Below are positions 6,668 to 14,793 of a stretch of 33,309 nt of DNA, one piece after another. The stretch comes from Solirubrobacteraceae bacterium (GTDB lineage: Bacteria > Actinomycetota > Thermoleophilia > Solirubrobacterales > Solirubrobacteraceae): positions 1-33,309 of the forward strand of contig JASHQV010000193.1 in the NCBI GenBank assembly GCA_030038955.1, in the 5' to 3' direction. Position numbers and translations under genes: made by a program. Below the pieces are notes generated by a model. That model did no database searches, was not told the origin of the DNA, and saw only the letters and a program-made list of their open reading frames with translations. Positions within the stretch are counted from its first letter, which is position 1. Every line of letters begins with the position of its first letter.

Positions 6668-8227
6668 GTGCCGATTGCAGCTTCCAACAACGGCGACCTC
6701 ACAAGGACGCCAGCTGCCACTCGAAGCGTCGAGGTACAACACGCGAGCAAGGGGTTTGCTGGCGCCCAGGCTCTAATCGACGTCAGCCTGAAGATTGCCT
6801 CCGGGCACATTCATGCGCTGGTGGGCGAGAACGGCGCCGGCAAGTCGACACTGGGACGGATCATCGGCGGCGCACTCGCTCCCGACGAAGGGACGATACT
6901 CGTGGATGGCAAGGAGGTGTCCTTCCGTCACCCGCGGGACGCCCTGACCCGCGGGATCGCGCTCGTCCACCAGGAGATCATGGTGGTGCCTTCGCTGTCG
7001 GTGCTCGACAACGTTTTCCTCGGCACCGAGACGACAACGGCAGGGTGGGTGCAGCTGCGATCGTTGCGCCAGCGCTTCCGTACTCTGGTCGGGGAAACGG
7101 GGTTTGATCTCGATCCTGACGTCAAGGTCTCGACGCTGGGTGTCGGTGAGCAACAGAAGGTCGAGATCCTGCGAGCGATTGTGCGTAACGCTTGGCTGAT
7201 CGTGATGGACGAGCCGACGGCCGCGCTCACCGACGAGGAGTCTGTGCGACTGATCGCATTCGTTCGCCATCTGCGAGATCGCGGCCTCGGCTTCCTCTAC
7301 ATCACGCATAAGCTCGAGGAGGCCTTGGCGGTGGCGGAGACCGTGACCGTTCTCAAGAACGCCTGCCATGTCTCAACTGCGCCTGCAGCGGAGGAGGATG
7401 TCGACTCGCTCGTGACGAAGATGGTCGGACGTCCACTGAGCGCGATGTTCCCAGCCAAGCGCCAGCGTAGCTTTAGCGGAGCCCCGGCGGTCCTGAGCGT
7501 GAGCGGCCTGACGCAGGGACGTGTGTTCCAAGACGTGTCCTTCGAAATACACGCGGGCGAGATCGTGGGGATGGCCGGTCTGGTCGGCAGCGGACGCAGC
7601 GAGGTGGCACAGGCGATCTTCGGCGCCGGTAGCCTGGACGAGGGTACCGTCCAGCTGCTTGGCGAGCCTGTCCGGATCAGGTCCCCACGTCATGCTGCAA
7701 AGCACGGGATTGTGCTCGTGCCCGAAAGCCGGAAGGACCAGGGGCTGATCATGAGCGCCTCGGTCAGAGCGAATCTCATGCTGCCATCGATGGCGATCCG
7801 CGGCTTCTGCCGCCCGATCCGCCCGAGCCGCGAGACCGTCACGGCGAACAGCGTCGCGAAGAGCGTCGACGTGCGGATGGAGAGCGTGGAGATCGGAGTC
7901 TCGATGCTGTCGGGTGGCAACCAACAGAAAGTCGCGATTGGGAAGTGGCTAGTCCATCGCCCATTACTGCTTATTGCCGATCAACCCACCCGCGGAGTTG
8001 ACGTGGGAGCAAGGCTGACCATCTATGAGCTCCTACATCGGCTGGCCGACGAAGGGCTGGGTGTTCTGCTGATCTCTAACGAACTCGAGGAGGTGATGGG
8101 TATGGCGGACCGTATCCTAGTTATGCACCGTGGGCGGATGGTAGCTGAGCTGCCAGGGCATGCCGAGGAGAACGACATTCTGAATGCAGCTTTTGGTCGC
8201 TATCAGGGTGGCAACGCGCTCTCATGA
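6668..8227 (+). CDS. CUT2-type sugar/small-molecule ABC importer, duplicated ATP-binding protein (RbsA/MglA-like)
   Basis: A 519-residue protein with two ATPase domains. Domain 1 has Walker A GENGAGKST (53-61), a Q-loop in VHQEIMVVPS, signature LGVGEQQKVEI, Walker B LIVMDEP and a switch His in ITHKLEE. Domain 2 has the family's degenerate P-loop GLVGSGRSE, signature LSGGNQQKV and Walker B LLIADQPTRGVD, in which the catalytic Glu is Gln439; domain 2 is therefore unlikely to hydrolyse ATP. The family energises uptake of sugars, nucleosides or autoinducer-like molecules. GTG 6668 and TTG 6662 are the possible starts, neither with a good ribosome site. The stop overlaps the permease ATG as ATGA. 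Confidence 0.9.
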   Translation: MPIAASNNGDLTRTPAATRSVEVQHASKGFAGAQALIDVSLKIASGHIHALVGENGAGKSTLGRIIGGALAPDEGTILVDGKEVSFRHPRDALTRGIALVHQEIMVVPSLSVLDNVFLGTETTTAGWVQLRSLRQRFRTLVGETGFDLDPDVKVSTLGVGEQQKVEILRAIVRNAWLIVMDEPTAALTDEESVRLIAFVRHLRDRGLGFLYITHKLEEALAVAETVTVLKNACHVSTAPAAEEDVDSLVTKMVGRPLSAMFPAKRQRSFSGAPAVLSVSGLTQGRVFQDVSFEIHAGEIVGMAGLVGSGRSEVAQAIFGAGSLDEGTVQLLGEPVRIRSPRHAAKHGIVLVPESRKDQGLIMSASVRANLMLPSMAIRGFCRPIRPSRETVTANSVAKSVDVRMESVEIGVSMLSGGNQQKVAIGKWLVHRPLLLIADQPTRGVDVGARLTIYELLHRLADEGLGVLLISNELEEVMGMADRILVMHRGRMVAELPGHAEENDILNAAFGRYQGGNALS

Positions 8228-9240
8228 CTACTCCCGAGCACGTCACCCCGACAGTAGCCAGGCGAGAAGAGCTTGATGCCGAGCAGGCGCCCCAAGCCGT
8301 CACGCGACGGCGTTACGTGGGCCGAACTGCGGATTTCGCGATCCTGCTGGGACTCGTCGCACTGTTCATTGTGCTGTCCGTCACCTCGAGTGCGTTCCTG
8401 ACCAGCGGCAACCTGTTGAACATCCTCAGCCAGTGGACGCCCGTCTGCTTCATGGCGTTGGGCGGAACTCTCGTGCTGATAGCTGGTGGTTTCGATCTCT
8501 CGATCGGCGCGATCTTTGCAATGGCCGGAATCGTCTCGGTCATGGTGGCGAATGCGACCACCCCAGCGATCGGCATGCTCGCTGGGGTGGCAGTCGGTGG
8601 GAGCCTTGGTCTCGCCAACGGCTTTCTCGTCTCGGTGCTTCGGATGAACGTGTTCGTCGCGACGATCGGCAGCTCGATTGTCCTCACTGGGCTCGCAACG
8701 GTGATATCGAAGGGCAACATCATCACCGCCAACAGTCCCGGGTTCGGGTTCTTCGGTACGGCGCAGTTCATCGGAGTGAATGTTGACATCTGGCTGATGC
8801 TCGCTGGGATCATCGTCTGCTCGCTCGTGATGAGTCGACTGTCGTTGGGTCGATACATACGTGCGATTGGCGGCAACATCGAGGCTGCACGACTGTCTGG
8901 GGTGCGAACCGAGATGGTCCGGTCACTCACCTTTCTTGCATCTGGCCTCGGTGGCGGAGTCGCTGGCGTGATCGTGGCGAGCCAAGGCGTGAGCGCTAAC
9001 GCCAACGCATTCTCCACCTCTCAGTACTCGGTATGGACAGCACTGCTGATCGGCGGAAACTCGATGTACGGAGGCGAGGGGGCGATATGGAGAACGGTCG
9101 TCGGAGTCGCGCTGCTGGCACTGATCGGCGATGGCTTTGATCTGGTCAACGTCAACCCGCTCTATCAGCAAATGGTCACCGGCGCGATCCTGCTGATCGC
9201 GGTCGCGGTGGACATGCTGATCCGACATCGGAGGAGATGA
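8224..9240 (+). CDS. CUT2-type ABC importer permease (RbsC-like, BPD_transp_2)
   Basis: A 338-residue polytopic membrane protein. A charged 38-residue N-terminus precedes about 8-10 hydrophobic segments, the first being FAILLGLVALFIVLSV. ALGGTLVLIAGGFDLSIGAIFAMAG is the strongly conserved RbsC-family segment (around residues 75-105), and GGNIEAARLSGVR is the cytoplasmic coupling loop near residue 220. It forms the channel of the importer with the ATPase upstream (ATGA overlap) and the lipoprotein downstream (84-base gap). Length fits the usual 310-350 residues. Substrate is not readable. Confidence 0.92.
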   Translation: MTTPEHVTPTVARREELDAEQAPQAVTRRRYVGRTADFAILLGLVALFIVLSVTSSAFLTSGNLLNILSQWTPVCFMALGGTLVLIAGGFDLSIGAIFAMAGIVSVMVANATTPAIGMLAGVAVGGSLGLANGFLVSVLRMNVFVATIGSSIVLTGLATVISKGNIITANSPGFGFFGTAQFIGVNVDIWLMLAGIIVCSLVMSRLSLGRYIRAIGGNIEAARLSGVRTEMVRSLTFLASGLGGGVAGVIVASQGVSANANAFSTSQYSVWTALLIGGNSMYGGEGAIWRTVVGVALLALIGDGFDLVNVNPLYQQMVTGAILLIAVAVDMLIRHRRR

Positions 9241-9324
9241 GTGTCGCGTCGAACAGGGTCCTCGGCATCACAACCACCCGCTCGTGGCAGTGCAGTGAGT
9301 AAGCACGTATAAGGAGAAGAAGCA

Positions 9325-10380
9325 ATGAAACATCAGACGTGGTCCGCTCGATGGATGCTCGTCGCGGTCTTCTTGGTGACCGCGGCCGTGGCGATCACCG
9401 GATGCGGCAGCAGTGCGACCCACAAGACAACCTCGACGACGAGCTCTTCGTCGACGAGCTCGAGCACAGGCAAGCACGTCAGCGTGGCGTTCCTCAACGA
9501 GATCATTACGAGCTACACGATCCCGATGACCGACAGCATGGAGGCGGCTGCCAAGGCAGACAACGCCTCGGTCAAGATGTTCAATGGCAACGATGACCCC
9601 TCGACGCAGGAGGCGCAATGCGCGACCGCGATTACGAGCGGCACATATCAGGCCATTCTCGAGTACCCGGTGAACGGGGCGGCTGCGGCCGCCTGCGCGA
9701 GGCTGGCGGTCGCACACCACATCGCGTTTGTTCCGCTGGATTCTCCGGTCGGACCCGATCCGACCTCAACGGCGATCCAGGTGCCCGGAATCAAGGCACA
9801 GGTGCTCGGCTCGGCACTGTCGATCGACGCCAACGCGTCCGTCCAGCTTGTGAAGATGGCTTGCTCGCACTTCGCGCCGCCGTGTACGATCGTGCAGACC
9901 GAGGCGTTGCCGGCGTTCTTCTACTCGACCTACAAGGTGAGCCACGAACAGCCGCAGTTCAAGAAGCTTGGTTACAAGGTGCTCGCCACGCCGGTGATCG
10001 GCAACTTCGATGACCCGGCCGGGACGAAGTCGGCAGTTCAGGCAATCCTCGCCAAGGGTCAGAAGATTGACGTGATCATCAGCGACGACGACTCGTCCGT
10101 TCAGGGCGCAGTGCAGCTAAAGAAAGAGGGAAAGCTCCCGAAGACCCTGATCATCGGTGACGGCGGCAGCTCCTTGGGGCTAAAGTCGATCGCCGAGGGA
10201 TACGAGTTCGGAACCGTGTATGACGTCCCGCGGACCGAAGCCGCCGTGGCCCTCCAAGAGGCAGCCGATCTTGTTCGGGGTCAGCCGGTCCCGCCGCCAG
10301 CGACGAAGACCCAGCTGAACCTGACGAAGTACTACATCATCACCAAGGCGAACGTCAATAAGGTCACGCCACAGTGGTAA
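9325..10380 (+). CDS. Substrate-binding lipoprotein of the CUT2-type importer (Peripla_BP_4-like)
   Basis: A 351-residue lipoprotein. Hydrophobic signal MLVAVFLVTAAVA then lipobox AITGC with C27 as the lipidated cysteine, then a Ser/Thr-rich linker (residues 29-48) to the two-lobed domain. VSVAFLNEIITSYTIPM, GTYQAILEYPVNG and VIISDDDSSVQGAVQLKKEGK follow the ribose-binding-protein/LacI-like fold. A strong ribosome site AAGGAGAAGAAG stands before ATG 9325. It would be anchored outside the membrane and deliver the ligand to the permease at 8224-9240. The hinge residues do not reveal whether the ligand is a sugar or an aromatic derivative. Confidence 0.9.
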   Translation: MKHQTWSARWMLVAVFLVTAAVAITGCGSSATHKTTSTTSSSSTSSSTGKHVSVAFLNEIITSYTIPMTDSMEAAAKADNASVKMFNGNDDPSTQEAQCATAITSGTYQAILEYPVNGAAAAACARLAVAHHIAFVPLDSPVGPDPTSTAIQVPGIKAQVLGSALSIDANASVQLVKMACSHFAPPCTIVQTEALPAFFYSTYKVSHEQPQFKKLGYKVLATPVIGNFDDPAGTKSAVQAILAKGQKIDVIISDDDSSVQGAVQLKKEGKLPKTLIIGDGGSSLGLKSIAEGYEFGTVYDVPRTEAAVALQEAADLVRGQPVPPPATKTQLNLTKYYIITKANVNKVTPQW

Positions 10381-10394
10381 TTGAACGCTGAGGA

Positions 10395-10428
10395 GCGGGC
10401 GCCGCGCTGCGGTGGGCGCGGCGCCCGC
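10395..10428 (+). terminator. Strong 13-bp GC hairpin between binding-protein and amidohydrolase genes
   Basis: GCGGGCGCCGCGC (10395-10407) pairs perfectly with GCGCGGCGCCCGC (10416-10428) over an 8-base loop. No T-run follows, and the next gene starts 18 bases on in the same direction. It is likely an attenuating or RNA-stabilising hairpin that favours the binding-protein message, rather than a full stop. Confidence 0.6.
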
Positions 10429-10445
10429 CCAGCGAGCGAGCGCGT

Positions 10446-11420
10446 ATGCCTTCGATAGTCGACTACCAGGCCCACTGGTATCCACGTTCGTACGTGGACT
10501 CGCTCGTGGGTCGCCAGGAGTTCCCGCGGGCCCGGCGGGAGGGGAATGAGATCCTCTATGAGCCGCGGCCAGGCGAGCTCTGGCGAATGGGGACCGAGTA
10601 CGTCGACCTCGACGCCCATCTCGCCGACATGGATGCCAACGGAATTGACACCGCGGTGATCAGCGCCAACCTGCTTGGCGAGGTCAGTCGCTTGGAGCTA
10701 CCGGAGGCGGTGCGCATCACGCAGCTGTTGAACGAGCTGGTGGCAGAGGCGCAGCATGCGCATCCACAGCAGATCGTCGGGCTGTGCATGCTGCCGATGC
10801 AGGACTCCGGTGCGGCGCTGCAGGTGCTCAACCGCGCAATCTGCGAGCTGGGACTGCACGGTGTGTGCGTACTGTCAAATATAGGCGGACAGCCACTCGT
10901 CGCGCCCGACTTGCTTCCGGTGTACCGCCGGATCGAGGAGCTCGGGGTGCCGCTGTTCCTGCATCCGTCCCACACCTCCATTGCGGTCGAAGCGGTATTG
11001 GGGCCGACGATCGAGGTGGGGCTGGCTTGGATGTTCGACACGGCAGCAGCTGCACTAGCGCTGATCTATGGCGGTGTGCTTGACGCGTGCCCTTCGCTGA
11101 CCGTCGTGCACCCACATCTCGGGGGGACGCTTCCCTACGTTACCGGGCGCGTGATGGAGTGTGAGATCGGCGCATCGCCGCAGCACGACCTGCTCAGTTA
11201 CCTTCGCACGCGATTCTACGTTGATTGTGTGCAGAAGACGCCCGGCGCGCTGCGCCTCGCCATCGAGACCTACGGTGCCGAGCGGATCCTATATGGGACC
11301 GACTTCCCCTGGGTGACGCGCCCGAGCACGCGCGCCTACGTCGAGGACAATCTCGCGCCGGACGTGCTCCACCAGGTGCTCTACCACAACGCGCTGCCGG
11401 CGTTGCGGCTTCCTCGCTGA
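10446..11420 (+). CDS. ACMSD-like amidohydrolase-2 family protein (possible decarboxylase/hydrolase)
   Basis: A 324-residue TIM-barrel metalloenzyme. H173 in LFLHPSH, H222/H224 in VHPHLGG and D286 in YGTDFPW are the family's metal and catalytic residues. At the first strand the usual HxH is QxH (Q8, H10 in VDYQAHWYP); related decarboxylases such as gamma-resorcylate decarboxylase use ExH here. Family members remove carboxylates from aromatic or semialdehyde intermediates or hydrolyse lactones. It is the last gene of the importer unit, so it may act first on the imported compound. The ribosome site is weak and the gene follows a strong hairpin, so its expression may be below that of the binding protein. 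Confidence 0.82.
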   Translation: MPSIVDYQAHWYPRSYVDSLVGRQEFPRARREGNEILYEPRPGELWRMGTEYVDLDAHLADMDANGIDTAVISANLLGEVSRLELPEAVRITQLLNELVAEAQHAHPQQIVGLCMLPMQDSGAALQVLNRAICELGLHGVCVLSNIGGQPLVAPDLLPVYRRIEELGVPLFLHPSHTSIAVEAVLGPTIEVGLAWMFDTAAAALALIYGGVLDACPSLTVVHPHLGGTLPYVTGRVMECEIGASPQHDLLSYLRTRFYVDCVQKTPGALRLAIETYGAERILYGTDFPWVTRPSTRAYVEDNLAPDVLHQVLYHNALPALRLPR

Positions 11421-11448
11421 GGTCTATGCACCTTTCCGCTCGGCCTGG

Positions 11449-12540
11449 CTAACCCCACACTCGCCGCGCGACGGCCGCCACCAGCCGGAGCTTCTCCTCC
11501 TGCGTGCGCTCGGTTATCTCGTTGCCCATTGCCACCGAGGCAAAGCCGCACTGGGTCGCGACCGCCATCGTCTCCTTGGGATGGAACTTAGACGCATCCT
11601 CCACGCGGGCGATCAGATGATCGAACGACTCCAGCTCGTTGGTCTTGGTCGATACCAGCCCGAGCACGGCGGTCTTCTCCTCGGGCATGTCCGCGAGCGC
11701 CTCAAACGTTCCCGCTCGCTCATCGTCGTACTCGAGCACGAAACGGTCGAAGTTTGACGCTTTGGCGAACAGCTGCTTGGAGATGCTCTCGTATCCCCCG
11801 CCGGCGATCCATCGGCTCTGGTAGTTGCCGCGGCACAGGTGCAGCGCGAAGTCGACACCGTCAGCGTCGGCCACGCTGTTGATGATCTCGATGCCCTCGC
11901 CGAGGACGCGGTCGGGCTCGATGCCAAGCGAGGCCCAATGCTCGCGCATTACGGGATCGACCATCTCGCAGAGGTCGGGCGCGTCGATCTGGATGTAGCG
12001 GCAGCCGTGAGAGGCGAGAACGTGCGCCTCCTCGCGGACCAGATCGGCCGCGTCGCGGAACATGTCGAACGGGTCGGGATAGACCTCGCCGCTGCGCTCT
12101 GGCGTGTACATGGCATATGTCATCAGCGGACTGGGCAGGGTGACCTTCAGCGGCTTGAAGGCACGCGCGCGCGAGTACGCGAACTCAGGCGGGGTGAGCA
12201 TCTGCTTGCGCGTTAGCTTCCCGGTCACCGACTCGGGGCTCTGGAAATCGATGTCGTTGCCATCGGCGGCGTGAAATGGGACCGGTTTGGCCGGGACCTC
12301 GGAGAGACCCTCGACCGCGGTGATGAGCTGATCGAAGAATGTGAAGCGACGCATCTCGCCGTCGGTCACGACGTCCATGCCCACACCCTCCTGGAGCGCG
12401 ATCGCCTGGTCGACCGCCCGATCCTCAACGCGCCTGAACTCGGCCGGCTCAAGCCGACCGACCTCGAACGCCTCCCGCGCCTCACTAAGGTAACGCGGGC
12501 GTAGGAGTGACCCAACGACGTCTGCTCGATAAGTGCCCAT
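11449..12540 (-). CDS. MetE-like zinc methyltransferase/thiol transferase family protein
   Basis: A 363-residue protein corresponding to the catalytic half of cobalamin-independent methionine synthase. Zinc ligands expected for the family are present: H234 and C236 in LHLCRGN, E270 in FVLEYDD, and C331 in TQCGFAS. Family landmarks VVGSLLRP (8-15) and VVTDGEMRR (57-65) lie near the start. Stand-alone proteins of this size include methionine synthases using non-folate donors and epoxyalkane:coenzyme M transferase. ATG 12540 has CGAGGAG just upstream. Single-gene unit with its own promoter and operator sites, convergent with the amidohydrolase. Catabolic context argues against simple methionine synthesis; the true donor and acceptor are unknown. 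Confidence 0.82.
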   Translation of the reverse strand: MGTYRADVVGSLLRPRYLSEAREAFEVGRLEPAEFRRVEDRAVDQAIALQEGVGMDVVTDGEMRRFTFFDQLITAVEGLSEVPAKPVPFHAADGNDIDFQSPESVTGKLTRKQMLTPPEFAYSRARAFKPLKVTLPSPLMTYAMYTPERSGEVYPDPFDMFRDAADLVREEAHVLASHGCRYIQIDAPDLCEMVDPVMREHWASLGIEPDRVLGEGIEIINSVADADGVDFALHLCRGNYQSRWIAGGGYESISKQLFAKASNFDRFVLEYDDERAGTFEALADMPEEKTAVLGLVSTKTNELESFDHLIARVEDASKFHPKETMAVATQCGFASVAMGNEITERTQEEKLRLVAAVARRVWG

Positions 12541-12569
12541 GATCTCCTCGGGTCTCGTGTGTTTCGGCG

Positions 12570-12638
12570 ACCCTACAGCGGTATTTCGGGCTCGTCAATA
12601 AAATCGAACCTCACTGTTCGATTAGCGGACGATAGCGT
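12570..12638 (-). promoter_or_regulatory. Promoter and upstream operators of the MetE-like gene at 11449
   Basis: Minus strand: TTGACG (12598-12593), 17 bases, TAGGGT (12575-12570). Upstream of the -35 are CGATTAGCG (12619-12627) and CGATAGCGT (12630-12638). A perfect 8-bp inverted repeat, AATCGAAC (12602-12609) and GTTCGATT (12616-12623), abuts the -35. Sites lying upstream of the -35, unlike in the other units, would fit activation of this promoter or control from a distance. Confidence 0.45.
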
Positions 12639-12659
12639 CGCGATCGGGAGCGATCGAAG

Positions 12660-14132
12660 TCAGGAGAAGCCCGGCAGGACTCGCCTCCGGACCGCGCAGA
12701 GCACGAACACCGCACCTGCCAAGCCGAGGCCGCAAGCCACGAGCGCGGCATCCCGATAGCCGCTGATCACAACCGCCTGCCCATGGCCGGCTGTCGCATC
12801 GGCCATCACGGTGGCCAGCACGGCTAAGCCGACGGCGCCGCCGACCTGCAAAGCCGTGCTCCACAGGCCGGACGCGAGGCCGGCAAGCTCGCCGTGTCCG
12901 AGGTCGTCGGTGCTGGTGATCATGCTCGCAACCTCAGTGCCGGCAATCCCAGCGCCGAAGAGGACGCCAGCGGGGACGAACGTGGCAACAATCGAGCCGC
13001 TGCCGCCAACCGCCGCCAGCGCGCCACAGCCGGCGCCGAGAACGCCCAATCCCGAGGCCAGCACGGCCCTCACGCCGAACCGGCCGACCAAGTGCGAGGC
13101 GTGAACCGAGAGCAGCAATGACATCGCTCCCGTCGGGAGCATCGCCAGTCCGCACGCGACGGGTGACAAGGCGCGACCATTCTGGAGGTAGACGGAGGTC
13201 AGCGCGAGCACGGCGAGCAGGATCGCGCCGAATACGAACGTGGCGACGCTCCCGGCGCCGACGTTGCCGGTGCGCAGCGCCGCGGGTGGGAGCATTGGCG
13301 CCGCCGCGCGCCGCTCCTGTGCTACGAACGCGAGACCCAGGACGAGCGAGGCCACGACTCCTGCGGTCACCGGGATCGAGCGCCAGCCGTATGTCGTCGA
13401 CTCGGCGACCCCGAACACGAGCGCGACGACCGTCCCGGTGCCGAGGAGGGCGCCGAGGACGTCGAGCGGGACGCTCCCGTGATCGCCGTGATAGGCCGGG
13501 ACGAGCCGGAGGCTCGCAACCAGCGCTAGCACGCTGAACGGCAGTAGTGACAGGAACACCGCGTTCCACCCGAGCCATTCGGTTAGCGTGCCGCCGAGCA
13601 ACAGCCCGACCGAGGCAGACAGGCCCGATACCAGTCCCCACGAGCCGAGCGCGACGTTGCGTTCGGGTCCCCGCGTGAACGTGACCGTGATGATCGACAG
13701 CGCGGCCGCTGACGCGAACGCGGAGGCCACGCCCTGCAGCGCCCGGCCGGCGACTAGGACAGCGGGCGAGGCCGCCAATCCGCATAATGCCGAAGCCGCC
13801 GTGAACAGGGCGAGTCCGCTGACGAGCATCAGACGGCGTCCGAAGATGTCTGCACAACGTCCAGCCAACAGCAGCGGACCCCCGAACGCGATCATGTAGG
13901 AGGTCTGAACCCACTGAAGGCTGCGGGCTGAAAATCCCACCTGTCGCTGGATCTCCGGGAGCGCAAGTACCGTGGAGGTATCAAGCAGAACGACGAGGAA
14001 CTGCGTTAGCAGCATCAGCCCAAGCAGCCAGCGCCGCCCCGCCAGACCGTTACCACATCTTGGACTGGCGCTGGAAGAACCAGCCAGCAGTGGGCCCGTC
14101 TTGGTCGAGCGTGGCAAGGTAGATCGAGACAT
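12660..14132 (-). CDS. MFS transporter, DHA2-like (14-segment, EmrB/QacA type)
   Basis: A 490-residue integral membrane protein with about 14 hydrophobic segments. LLDTSTVLALPEIQ after the first segment and GRCADIFGRRLML between segments 2 and 3 are the DHA2 motifs; GRALQGVASAFASAAALSII is the motif C region. The family exports drugs or metabolites using the proton gradient. ATG 14132 gives an 83-base overlap with the SDR gene and about 32 residues before the first membrane segment; TTG 14117 is a shorter option, and no GTG or ATG lies between the SDR stop and the first segment. Third gene of the aldehyde dehydrogenase operon; it may expel a toxic intermediate. Confidence 0.88.
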   Translation of the reverse strand: MSRSTLPRSTKTGPLLAGSSSASPRCGNGLAGRRWLLGLMLLTQFLVVLLDTSTVLALPEIQRQVGFSARSLQWVQTSYMIAFGGPLLLAGRCADIFGRRLMLVSGLALFTAASALCGLAASPAVLVAGRALQGVASAFASAAALSIITVTFTRGPERNVALGSWGLVSGLSASVGLLLGGTLTEWLGWNAVFLSLLPFSVLALVASLRLVPAYHGDHGSVPLDVLGALLGTGTVVALVFGVAESTTYGWRSIPVTAGVVASLVLGLAFVAQERRAAAPMLPPAALRTGNVGAGSVATFVFGAILLAVLALTSVYLQNGRALSPVACGLAMLPTGAMSLLLSVHASHLVGRFGVRAVLASGLGVLGAGCGALAAVGGSGSIVATFVPAGVLFGAGIAGTEVASMITSTDDLGHGELAGLASGLWSTALQVGGAVGLAVLATVMADATAGHGQAVVISGYRDAALVACGLGLAGAVFVLCAVRRRVLPGFS

Positions 14133-14793
14133 CGGCGCCTTCGGCCGCGGACAAAGGCGCGAACGGCGCCCCCATGTCGGTGCGGCAGTAGCCGGGGTCG
14201 GAAGCGTTCACCAGCACGCCGGCCTCCCGCAGCTCGCCGCCCATCAGCGCCGTGAGCGCGTTGAGGGACGCCTTGGTGACGCGGTAGCCGCCGTGTCCGG
14301 GGTAGTGGTCCTCGCGGCGTGAGTCAGCCATGCGCTCGAACTGGCACAGCCCGGTCGTCACGTTGACGATCCGGCCGTAGCCGTTGGCGACCATCGCCGG
14401 CACGACGAGCTGGATCAGCCGCCAGGCCGCAATCACATTGATCTCGAACATCGTTCGGAGATCGTCGAGATCGGCCTCCAGCGCCCCGTGCTCTTCGTCG
14501 AGCTCCGCCGCAGCGTTGTTGACGAGGACGTCCAGCCGCCCGTGCCGGTCCTGGATTTCCCGCACGAGCGCTTGTGCCCCCTTCGCATCAGTCAGTTCGA
14601 GGGCATCGCCGAGCACGGTGGCGCCGGTCTCCTGGATCAGTGTCGCCGCGACGCTCGAGGCAAGCTCGCCGTCGCGGCCGGTCATGTGAACGACGAGCCC
14701 AGCCTTGGCTAAGCCCCGAACGATCTCCGTGCCGATCCCGCGGGTTGCCCCCGTGACCAGCGCAATTCGCTGAGCGTCGGACCCGACGTTCAT
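14050..14793 (-). CDS. Classical short-chain dehydrogenase/reductase
   Basis: A 247-residue SDR. TGATRGIG (residues 14-21) is the NAD(P) loop, NNAA (92-95) the structural Asn motif, and YRVTK supplies Y170 and K174 of the catalytic set. The usual catalytic Ser in the NVSSG strand is Thr here (NVTTG, 144-148). DPGYCRTDM near residue 205 is the PG motif after strand 6. The R/D pattern after strand 2 (MTGRDG) favours NADP. ATG 14793 overlaps the aldehyde dehydrogenase stop as ATGA. It would interconvert an alcohol and carbonyl next to the aldehyde dehydrogenase step. Substrate unknown. Confidence 0.9.
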   Translation of the reverse strand: MNVGSDAQRIALVTGATRGIGTEIVRGLAKAGLVVHMTGRDGELASSVAATLIQETGATVLGDALELTDAKGAQALVREIQDRHGRLDVLVNNAAAELDEEHGALEADLDDLRTMFEINVIAAWRLIQLVVPAMVANGYGRIVNVTTGLCQFERMADSRREDHYPGHGGYRVTKASLNALTALMGGELREAGVLVNASDPGYCRTDMGAPFAPLSAAEGADVSIYLATLDQDGPTAGWFFQRQSKMW

